DNA of 15,992 nucleotides from Sulfurovum sp. (GTDB lineage Bacteria > Campylobacterota > Campylobacteria > Campylobacterales > Sulfurovaceae): contig JAMONG010000050.1 in NCBI GenBank assembly GCA_027066595.1, positions 1 to 15,992 of the forward strand, read 5' to 3'. The position numbers were made by a program, and so were the translations under genes. Below the pieces are notes generated by a model that saw nothing but the letters and a program-made list of their open reading frames with translations, was not told the origin of the DNA and made no database searches. This document shows positions 6,754 to 13,449 of the stretch, one piece after another. The stretch's first letter is position 1, and each line of letters starts with the position of its first letter.

Positions 6754-7322
6754 AGTACACCTTTAGTACTTGGAATACCTGCATTTTCATTGACTGTAAC
6801 CGCACGACGAAGGGCAACAGCAAAAGCTTTAAAAGCCCCCTCAATAATATGATGCTTATTTTTACCTCTGTTATAAATAAGATGTAATGTCAAAGGCAAA
6901 TTAAAAGCCAATGCTTTGAAAAACTCTTCCACTAGTTCTACATCAAAGTTTCCAACCTTACCACCAATAGGAAGTTCAAATACCAAAAATCCACGATTAG
7001 AGAGGTCTATATCACAAGTAATACTTGCTTCATCCATTACCACAGTGGCATTACCAAAGCGTTCAATACTCTGTACAGGATAGATAGCTTGTCTTAGGGC
7101 TTGACCTATTACAATAGCTACATCTTCTACGGTATGATGATCATCTATGTGTGTATCACCCTTACAACTTACTTCTAAATCAATATGCGCATGTTTAGTA
7201 AATGCTTCTAGCATATGATCATAAAATCCTACACCCGTGTTAATACTTGCTTGACCTGTACCATATAGGTTTAACTTCACAGATATTTGTGTCTCTTTTG
7301 TTTCTCTACTAACTTCTATCAT
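6750..7322 (-). CDS. hisB: Imidazoleglycerol-phosphate dehydratase (monofunctional HisB)
   Basis: HisB dehydrates imidazole glycerol phosphate to imidazole acetol phosphate, the sixth step of histidine synthesis, using Mn2+ bound by histidine clusters. The protein has 190 residues, the length of the stand-alone dehydratase without the phosphatase domain of E. coli HisB. Visible signatures are DHMLEAF at 35-41, the metal-binding DDHHTVED at 60-67, HHIIEGAFKA at 157-166 and the C-terminal PSTKGVL. The ATG at 7322 has AGGA about six bases upstream and comes eight bases after the rlpA stop. The stop overlaps kdsC. No other histidine genes are in view, so this is an isolated his gene inside an envelope operon. 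Confidence 0.96.
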   Translation of the reverse strand: MIEVSRETKETQISVKLNLYGTGQASINTGVGFYDHMLEAFTKHAHIDLEVSCKGDTHIDDHHTVEDVAIVIGQALRQAIYPVQSIERFGNATVVMDEASITCDIDLSNRGFLVFELPIGGKVGNFDVELVEEFFKALAFNLPLTLHLIYNRGKNKHHIIEGAFKAFAVALRRAVTVNENAGIPSTKGVL

Positions 7323-7330
7323 TCTCTTTC

Positions 7331-8119
7331 CTAGTTTGTGATTATAAATGCACCTGGCAGATTATGGATTTTCTTGAAATCATTTGCCTCTTCTTGCGAA
7401 CCAAAGCCCATGAGCCATACTCTATAAAGATGCTGACCATCTACATTAAAACGTTTAATTTCAGGAGTATATCTTGCATAACGACCCATGTAACGACGTT
7501 TTGTTATTTCTGCACCTCTACGCTGTCTAAATGCTCCTACTTGAATACCAAAATTTGAAAGTACTCTACGTATAGGGGTCTCTGTTTTTTTCTTACTCGA
7601 TATTCTTGATGATGACTCTATTTTACCTGCAAATCCAAGCACCTCTATAGTTACTTTTGCTATACCCATTTTATCTAAACCAATCTCTTTGCCCGCAGTA
7701 TAAGAACAATCAATAATACGCCCTCTAACAAAAGGACCTCTATCATTAATACGTACGATAGTACTTTTCCCATTTTGTAGATTATTAACACGTACCATCG
7801 TATCCATAGGCCACGTTTTATGTGCTGCAGTTCTTGCATGCATATTATAGACTTCACCATTACTGGTATGTTTACCATGAAAATTTGGTCCATACCAAGA
7901 AGAGATACCCCTCATCACTTGACCCACTTCTACATAAGTAGGATGATAACGCTTCCCTCTTACTTTGTATGAACGCATGGTTGCTTTATGTCTTGCAGTG
8001 CTAGTGTATTTTGTAGCTTTAGGTTTTACAACCACTTCACGTTTTTGTGAACATCCAGAAAATAATAGACTGAAAAATAAATAAATAAATAAAATAAAAA
8101 GATGTGACAGATGCTTCAT
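7331..8119 (-). CDS. rlpA: RlpA-family lipoprotein, septal lytic transglycosylase (DPBB + SPOR)
   Basis: RlpA is a lipid-anchored outer-membrane protein that cleaves denuded glycan strands at the division site. Residues 1-22 are a lipoprotein signal peptide with lipobox FSGC, so C23 is the lipidated residue. A basic linker (about 24-66) follows. The double-psi beta-barrel spans about 70-163, with GISSWYG at 71-77, the TAAH motif containing H100 and the RINDRGPF motif with D126 (H and D are the catalytic pair of the family). A SPOR domain occupies about 188-262 (FGIQVGAF, then YRVWLMGF), which targets denuded septal peptidoglycan. The start is backed by AGAGG. A TATAAT box lies 20 nt upstream. 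Its neighbour mltD also encodes a glycan-cleaving enzyme. Confidence 0.93.
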   Translation of the reverse strand: MKHLSHLFILFIYLFFSLLFSGCSQKREVVVKPKATKYTSTARHKATMRSYKVRGKRYHPTYVEVGQVMRGISSWYGPNFHGKHTSNGEVYNMHARTAAHKTWPMDTMVRVNNLQNGKSTIVRINDRGPFVRGRIIDCSYTAGKEIGLDKMGIAKVTIEVLGFAGKIESSSRISSKKKTETPIRRVLSNFGIQVGAFRQRRGAEITKRRYMGRYARYTPEIKRFNVDGQHLYRVWLMGFGSQEEANDFKKIHNLPGAFIITN

Positions 8120-8138
8120 AATACCTCTATTGATTTAC

Positions 8139-8144
8139 ATTATA
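8139..8144 (-). promoter_or_regulatory. Possible -10 box upstream of rlpA
   Basis: TATAAT on the minus strand lies in the 41-nt gap between the kinase stop and rlpA. It would give a very short leader (about 12 nt) that still contains the AGAGG ribosome-binding site. There is no TGn extension and no clear -35. Confidence 0.4.
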
Positions 8145-8160
8145 GGCAGATATTATCTCT

Positions 8161-10848
8161 TTATTTCTCTTTGTTTTTGCTTGTTGAATCAAGGTTACAA
8201 TGTTTTGAAATAATTGATTTAATGGTATCAACTTCTAGTGGCTTTGTCGTATAGTCATCCATACCTTCAGCAATATACCGTTCCTTATCTCCTGTAGCTA
8301 CATTGGCAGTAAGTGCAATAATAGGAACATGTGAAAGTGCATTTTTATTTTCATATTCCAAAATACAATGCGTTGCCTCTACACCATCCATTACAGGCAT
8401 TTGTATATCCATAAAAATAATATCATAATAGGTTTTTTTATACGATTCACAAGCCTCTTCACCATTAGAAACAAGAGAAACACTTAAGCCAAGTTTTTCC
8501 AAAATAATTTTAATCAATTTTCTGTTGATTAAGTTATCATCTGCAACCAATGCACATAAACCTGTAAATGACTCCATATTCTCTAATGTATTTGTCTGTT
8601 TTGTATAGTCAATTTTTTCTATATTTTTGTCTGTTTTATTTATATCGAGTATTCTTATACTCTTTCGCAAACTCATTGGTGTTAAAACGATTTCATCAAA
8701 AGTATGTCTTTTAGGATTAATACGTGAACGTAATAATCCATTGGTCAAAAGTACAGATTTGCAATCTAGAGATATACACTGTTCAAGCTCTCCAGAGAGT
8801 CGTGCATAATGATGGTCAAATATCATAATATCTGGTAAATCAATCATTTGTTCATTTTCAAATAAATCTTCATAATAATAAAAAGAAAATGATGCTCCTA
8901 AATGTCTGATATATACTTCTAAATTGGTATCTAGTTGACGCTTTATATTTTTAGCTGGTAGTGCCAATCCTACACTTAGATCTTTAAAATTTGGGTACTT
9001 TTCATAGGCTTTTTGACTATCTTTTTTTAAGGTAAGCGTAAAGTAAAATGTTGCCCCTTTATTGATTTCACTTTCTACTTCAAGTTTTCCACCCATAAGC
9101 TCAACCATTTTACGTGATATCGTTAAACCAAGCCCTGTTCCACCATACTTGTTACTTGTGCCAATGGTAGCTTGTGAAAAGGCATTAAAAATATTTTTAA
9201 TCTGCTCTTTTGAAAGACCAATACCAGTATCTTTTACAGAAAATTTAATCTTAGCTTGATATTTACTATTATGCATAGATTGCACAAAGATATTAATCTT
9301 TCCATATGGTTCAGTAAATTTGACAGCATTCCCAATAAGATTTGTCAAGATTTGAGAAAGCTTGGTAGCATCTCCTAAAAAATAATGCGATAAAAAAGGG
9401 TCGATAAATACACCAAGCTCAATATCTTTTTGGTCTGTCTCTTGTGTAAAGCTAGCTACAGTTGATTCAACCATATCAAAAATATTAAATGAGACATCTT
9501 CTATCTCCATCTTATCTGCATTGATTTTAGAAAGATCCAAAATATCATTCATAATGATAATAAGTTTATGAGAGGAACCTTCAATAAGTGATAAAAACTC
9601 TTCTTGATCTGCGGTAGTTCCCATATCTCTTAAGAGTTTAGAAAAACCTATTATCCCATTGAGTGGTGTACGTATCTCATGTGACAAGGTAGAGAGAAAT
9701 TCACTTTTAGCTGCAGCATCATCTTTAGCTTGTTTTGCTTTTTCATGTAAAAGTTGGAAACTACTATAAATATATGCAAAAATATCTTCTTTATTTTTGG
9801 CTCCATCTAACATCTTATTCATGACATCTGTTTCTGTCGTATCATATAGTGAAAGTGCATTAATTTTACGTACCACACTCAACAGTGCATCTTTCTCATT
9901 CTTTTCTCTTTTTATTTTCAAATAACTATAGAGCAATGAAAGTAGTGCTAACATCAGCACAGAAAAATAAAATAATAATGCCCATACAGCACTATCTATG
10001 TGTTTTTGAATTTTGTTTTCTAAACTACCATAAACGATTGATTTCATAGCATTAAGTGATGCTTGTTTCTCTTCTAAAAGTGCTATCCAATCAAGGTTTT
10101 TACTCTCATTTAACATTTTTCCTGTCAATATACTAATACGCATATCATCTATTTTAGCCATTGTTGTAAGAAGTTTATCATCCATTGTGATATTTAAAAG
10201 TTTTTCTTTTACTAAGGGGATATACATCTCATCTTCTACATTTAAAAGATATGAAGATTCCATAATTTTGTCCCAAAAAATAATATTTAAAGTACTAATA
10301 GGTATTTTTTTAGTCAAGTAGTAAGTTAACAAAAAGTTTTCTAATTCGGTGGCATAACTAATGTCAGATAAGCGAGTATATACTTTTAAAAGTTCTTTCT
10401 CTTCCATACTTTTTATGTTAACTTTTACTTGTTCTAAGTAAGATGTGACGAGAGGAGTGGTATCTTTTCTCCCCAAAATGAGTTCAAAATTATCAATAGA
10501 ATATTTAAGTATATTACTTTTAATCGTAGCTATTTTTTGTTCCCAATGCTCTAGGTTTTCATCTGTACTTTGTAGCTTTTTCAAGTAGCTTTGACTTTTA
10601 GATTTTCTATCTTGGCATATATCGGACGTGTTATCTAACTTTTTTGGCACCAAAACCATACATAAAGCTTCATTTAAAATGGCTGTTTCATAATTTTGTA
10701 AATGCCTAACATTCTGTAATATATGTTTAAATCTCTTGTTGGCTCTATACTCATTTAACGTTATCATTGCCAAATATCCACTTATCATAAGTAAAATAAT
10801 CAACGATAAAATAGTCACAATTGATTGTATTGATTTATCTTTTAACAT
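8161..10848 (-). CDS. Membrane hybrid sensor histidine kinase with NIT-like periplasmic sensor
   Basis: This 895-residue hybrid kinase has two membrane segments (about 10-30 and 287-309) flanking an all-helical periplasmic domain. The domain has the layout of NIT nitrate/nitrite-sensing domains: a long central helix pair around 135-202, then RISILTGK near 237-244 and a Trp at 254. HisKA follows with the phospho-accepting H390 in SHEIRTPLNG. HATPase has N503/N507, DTGIG at 540-544 and GGTGLGL at 569-575. A degenerate receiver (about 625-735) lacks the acidic pair and the Lys-Pro. An intact C-terminal receiver has D770/D771, D814, T847 and K869. No Hpt or output domain is present, so phosphate must leave through a separate Hpt protein. 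SD AGAGGG precedes the ATG. The ligand is not proven; NIT assignment rests on helix pattern. Confidence 0.9.
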   Translation of the reverse strand: MLKDKSIQSIVTILSLIILLMISGYLAMITLNEYRANKRFKHILQNVRHLQNYETAILNEALCMVLVPKKLDNTSDICQDRKSKSQSYLKKLQSTDENLEHWEQKIATIKSNILKYSIDNFELILGRKDTTPLVTSYLEQVKVNIKSMEEKELLKVYTRLSDISYATELENFLLTYYLTKKIPISTLNIIFWDKIMESSYLLNVEDEMYIPLVKEKLLNITMDDKLLTTMAKIDDMRISILTGKMLNESKNLDWIALLEEKQASLNAMKSIVYGSLENKIQKHIDSAVWALLFYFSVLMLALLSLLYSYLKIKREKNEKDALLSVVRKINALSLYDTTETDVMNKMLDGAKNKEDIFAYIYSSFQLLHEKAKQAKDDAAAKSEFLSTLSHEIRTPLNGIIGFSKLLRDMGTTADQEEFLSLIEGSSHKLIIIMNDILDLSKINADKMEIEDVSFNIFDMVESTVASFTQETDQKDIELGVFIDPFLSHYFLGDATKLSQILTNLIGNAVKFTEPYGKINIFVQSMHNSKYQAKIKFSVKDTGIGLSKEQIKNIFNAFSQATIGTSNKYGGTGLGLTISRKMVELMGGKLEVESEINKGATFYFTLTLKKDSQKAYEKYPNFKDLSVGLALPAKNIKRQLDTNLEVYIRHLGASFSFYYYEDLFENEQMIDLPDIMIFDHHYARLSGELEQCISLDCKSVLLTNGLLRSRINPKRHTFDEIVLTPMSLRKSIRILDINKTDKNIEKIDYTKQTNTLENMESFTGLCALVADDNLINRKLIKIILEKLGLSVSLVSNGEEACESYKKTYYDIIFMDIQMPVMDGVEATHCILEYENKNALSHVPIIALTANVATGDKERYIAEGMDDYTTKPLEVDTIKSIISKHCNLDSTSKNKEK

Positions 10849-10874
10849 CTATAATTCCCTCTTCTATGAGCATA

Positions 10875-10883
10875 ATTCTAACA
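10875..10883 (-). promoter_or_regulatory. Possible extended -10 box for the hybrid kinase gene
   Basis: TGTTAGAAT on the minus strand (TGn plus a one-mismatch -10) lies in the 47-nt gap between mltD and the kinase gene. It would allow the kinase to be transcribed apart from tatD-mltD. Confidence 0.3.
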
Positions 10884-10895
10884 TAAAATATTTAT

Positions 10896-11981
10896 TTATT
10901 GTGATAACTTCTCAAAAACTATTTGTGTTATAGGTATAACAAGCAGTGTATCTAAAGTTAAAAATGGATATTCCAAGTGATTTGCCACCCTAATTTCGTC
11001 CATATCTGTTTCATACTTTTTAGCCAATATTTCCAAAGTATCTCCCCACACAACTCTATGTGTAATCATATGTGATTTTTCTAACTTCTCTACTATGGGT
11101 AATTCATATCGCAAATAAAATGCATATATTTTTTCAATAGGTATTGTTATTTTATAAAAACTATTTTTTTGCATTACATCTATATGTGGGTTTAATTGTT
11201 TAAGCTCTTTATCATCCATTTTAATCAATGTAGCTATTTTGTTTAAAGAGCTACTTCCCTCTATTTCAACTTCTACAAGTTGGTTTTTACTTTCTACTAC
11301 TTCGTCTAGCCCTACTAAACTATTCTCCCCTATCATTGCAATGAGTAAAATCTTTTTTATATAATCTCTCGTTTCTTTTGGTAAATATTTTAACTTATCA
11401 TCGGTCAAAATACTTATCTCATCTGTATGTGCACGCTTTATAGCTTTCATCACACAGCCTTCACCACAATTATATGCCATCGCAGCCAAATACCACTTTC
11501 CGAAAACTTTATAAAGCCTATTGAGGTGTTTTACTGCCGCTACAGTTGCACTTTTTGCATCACAGCGTTCATCATAGTTTTGACATACCACAAGATCATA
11601 ATCTTTTGCTGTTGCTGGCATAAACTGCCACAAACCTACAGCTTTTTTAGAAGAGACAATGTCTGTGTTAAAACCTGATTCAATCATAGACAAATAGATA
11701 AACAAATCACTCACCCCTTCTTCCATCAATTTACCCTGCATCATTGGTAACAGTCTCTCTCCTCTTTCAAGTGAACGTCTATAAAAACGTTTTAACTGTT
11801 TTTCATTTTTTTGAACAAAAGAGATAAAAGCATCATCGTACAGATACGATTCATCCACATCAAATTCATTAAACACATATACATAACTAGCGTATTTATC
11901 TTCTAAAGAGAGTGCAAAAGTACCTGTTATGGTTATGATTAACAGTAAAAAAGTATGAAAAAAACGTGTAAACTTGTACAT
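10896..11981 (-). CDS. mltD: MltD-type membrane-bound/periplasmic lytic transglycosylase with LysM
   Basis: This family 1 lytic transglycosylase cleaves the MurNAc-GlcNAc bond with formation of 1,6-anhydroMurNAc. The protein has 361 residues. An N-terminal signal peptide (hydrophobic 10-23) has no lipobox cysteine, unlike E. coli MltD. The SLT domain spans about 85-225: catalytic E101 in SMIESGF, GLWQFMP at 116-122, AYNCGEG at 169-175 and LPKETRDYI at 200-208. A first, weakly conserved LysM-like repeat lies around 238-282, and a clear LysM domain spans about 307-351 (HRVVWGDTLEILAKKY), which binds peptidoglycan. It overlaps the tatD stop by one base (TAATG). In C. jejuni an Slt-like gene occupies the same slot. 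Cysteines at 133, 140, 172 and 176 near the active site could form disulfides. Confidence 0.92.
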   Translation of the reverse strand: MYKFTRFFHTFLLLIITITGTFALSLEDKYASYVYVFNEFDVDESYLYDDAFISFVQKNEKQLKRFYRRSLERGERLLPMMQGKLMEEGVSDLFIYLSMIESGFNTDIVSSKKAVGLWQFMPATAKDYDLVVCQNYDERCDAKSATVAAVKHLNRLYKVFGKWYLAAMAYNCGEGCVMKAIKRAHTDEISILTDDKLKYLPKETRDYIKKILLIAMIGENSLVGLDEVVESKNQLVEVEIEGSSSLNKIATLIKMDDKELKQLNPHIDVMQKNSFYKITIPIEKIYAFYLRYELPIVEKLEKSHMITHRVVWGDTLEILAKKYETDMDEIRVANHLEYPFLTLDTLLVIPITQIVFEKLSQ

Positions 11982-12751
11982 TAAAACGTAAACAGTCTTT
12001 GTGCATTTTTTGTACTTAATGTTTCAATCTCTAAATACGTCAACCCTGAGAGTGTTGCCATTTTTTCGGCAACTATTGTGGTATAAGAGGGTTCATTGCG
12101 TTCACCTCTATGAGGGTGTGGCGTTAAGTATGGAGCATCTGTCTCTATCAGTAGTTTATCTTGTGGTATTTTAGGGTAGATATTTATAAGTTTTTTTGCA
12201 TTTTTAAACGTAAGTACACCCCCTATGCCATAATAAAAGTTTTTCTTTGCAAGTTTAAGAAGAGACTCATCGGCATTATAGCAATGAAGTACACCACCTT
12301 CTACTCCTGCATATTTATCTAAAAGTTCCAAACAATCTGCACTCGATTCACGTACATGCACAATCAGTGGTTTTTTCATCTCTTTTGCCCACAAAATTTG
12401 GTCTACAAATATCTCTTTTTGTATGGCTTTTTCTTGTGCTATAGCTTCTTCTTCATCTGGCAGCCGAAAATAGTCTAGTCCACATTCACCAATAGCCACA
12501 CATTTAGGATGATGTATAAACTTTTCTAAATAACTTTTATCATAGTTTTCTGCATCATACGGGTGTACACCAACAGAAAAATAGATGCTATCATACTGTT
12601 CACAGAGATTTACTGCTCTTTGCAATGTTTTTGGGTCTGCACCAGGTATAATAAACTTTTCAACACCTTTTTCTTTTGCATTTTGAAGTACTTTCTCTAT
12701 ATCGTCTATATATCTTTCATCATCTAAATGGCAATGGGTATCTACTATCAT
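11981..12751 (-). CDS. tatD: TatD-family metal-dependent DNase / hydrolase
   Basis: This is a TIM-barrel metal-dependent hydrolase of the TatD/YcfH/YjjV group, cytoplasmic. Characterised members have 3'-5' exonuclease or D-aminoacyl-tRNA deacylase activity. The protein has 256 residues, full length. Metal ligands are all visible: H6 and H8 in THCHLDD, E89 in IGECGLDY, H132 in VHVRESS, H157 in LHCYNADE and D205 in ETDAPYLTPHPHRG. The ATG at 12751 is the first gene after a strong divergent promoter and overlaps mltD by one base. The position between the signalling gene and the lytic transglycosylase is the same as in C. jejuni. The exact substrate cannot be told from sequence. Confidence 0.94.
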   Translation of the reverse strand: MIVDTHCHLDDERYIDDIEKVLQNAKEKGVEKFIIPGADPKTLQRAVNLCEQYDSIYFSVGVHPYDAENYDKSYLEKFIHHPKCVAIGECGLDYFRLPDEEEAIAQEKAIQKEIFVDQILWAKEMKKPLIVHVRESSADCLELLDKYAGVEGGVLHCYNADESLLKLAKKNFYYGIGGVLTFKNAKKLINIYPKIPQDKLLIETDAPYLTPHPHRGERNEPSYTTIVAEKMATLSGLTYLEIETLSTKNAQRLFTF

Positions 12752-12773
12752 TCTTGACCTAATTTTTAGGAGT

Positions 12774-12782
12774 ATTATAACA
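12774..12782 (-). promoter_or_regulatory. Extended -10 promoter for tatD-mltD
   Basis: TGTTATAAT preceded by a T tract on the minus strand is a full TGnTATAAT extended -10 match. Transcription would start near 12767, giving a leader of about 15 nt. A small palindrome (CCTAA/TTAGG, 12758-12770) covers the weak AGG ribosome-binding site just before the ATG. Confidence 0.6.
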
Positions 12783-12818
12783 AAAATAAAACATATTACA
12801 TTAACTATTACATCTTAA

Positions 12819-12824
12819 TATAAT
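12819..12824 (+). promoter_or_regulatory. -10 box for the Hpt gene
   Basis: A perfect TATAAT lies 47 nt before the ATG at 12872, in the 120-nt divergent region shared with tatD. There is no convincing -35, only AT-rich sequence. The gene also has an AAGGGG Shine-Dalgarno at about 12860-12865. Confidence 0.45.
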
Positions 12825-12871
12825 CTTAAATAAGATACTATCTAAAATAAGCAATCTACAAGGGGTAAATC

Positions 12872-13435
12872 ATGCTTGCATTAACTATCTTATCTGTTTT
12901 TGTATTACTTGTTATAGGTATCATTGTATTTGAAGTAAGAAATGAGAGAAAATATCAAGCCAAAAGACGTGAAAAACGTAACAACCATAAAAATAATAAT
13001 ACGAAGAACCTCCCAAAAGCTCCTCCCTCACCCCCTATAGACAAATATGACAGTAAACCAGAAGTAGAAAAAGAACCTAAAGAAGAAGAAAAAAAACTAC
13101 CTAAATGTACCTATCCTACTTTCTCTCATATTCGCCTTATTGAAATGGGACTAACAGAAGAAGAAGCAAAAGAGTTTGTCCAAGAACTTATTCCACAACT
13201 AGAGACACAAATTACGTTGATAGAAGAAGTGCTGTCTACGTCAGATTTTAATCAAATGGAACGTCTTACTCATGACCTCAAAGGCTCTACAACGAACTTA
13301 GGTGTAGGAGGCATTGCAGATTTATTAGTTGAATATAATACCTATTTAAAAACAGGTACTGATGTCGATATAGTCACAGCATATTTTGGATACCTAAAAC
13401 ACTACACACAAGAACTTAAAGAGCAGTACAGCTAA
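12872..13435 (+). CDS. Membrane-anchored Hpt phosphotransfer protein
   Basis: This is the only plus-strand gene in the window. The 187-residue protein has an N-terminal membrane segment (residues 2-21), a basic stretch, a charged Pro/Lys/Glu-rich linker (about 30-78) and a C-terminal four-helix Hpt domain (about 82-185). The phospho-accepting histidine is H134 in the canonical HDLKGSTTNLG motif. The domain has no kinase or receiver partner in the same chain, so it should relay phosphate between receivers, at the membrane. The obvious candidate donor nearby is the hybrid kinase at 8161-10848, which lacks Hpt; this pairing is inference. In C. jejuni the same interval between recN and tatD holds a diguanylate-cyclase response regulator (CbrR), so the slot seems to hold variable signalling genes. 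AAGGGG precedes the ATG and a terminator hairpin covers the stop codon. Confidence 0.88.
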   Translation: MLALTILSVFVLLVIGIIVFEVRNERKYQAKRREKRNNHKNNNTKNLPKAPPSPPIDKYDSKPEVEKEPKEEEKKLPKCTYPTFSHIRLIEMGLTEEEAKEFVQELIPQLETQITLIEEVLSTSDFNQMERLTHDLKGSTTNLGVGGIADLLVEYNTYLKTGTDVDIVTAYFGYLKHYTQELKEQYS

Positions 13436-13449
13436 GCCCTTAGCTTTTT
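13430..13449 (+). terminator. Intrinsic terminator of the Hpt gene, spanning the convergent stop codons
   Basis: AGCTAA and TTAGCT form a 6-bp stem (a seventh G-C pair is possible) around a GCCC loop, followed by five T's on the plus strand. The hairpin contains the TAA of the Hpt gene (13433-13435) and the TAG and last codons of recN (from 13432). The minus strand has no T run after the stem, so it is one-directional for the Hpt transcript. The stem is short and moderately GC-poor. Confidence 0.55.

Noticed and set aside
8161..10848. Hybrid kinase as a recently acquired mobile gene
   Set aside because: Base composition looks like the neighbours, there are no flanking repeats, integrase or transposase, and the gene is intact.
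12826..12837. Short TCTTA/TAAGA-type palindrome downstream of the Hpt -10 box as an operator
   Set aside because: It is five bases per arm in very AT-rich DNA, with no second copy in the window, so chance is the better explanation.
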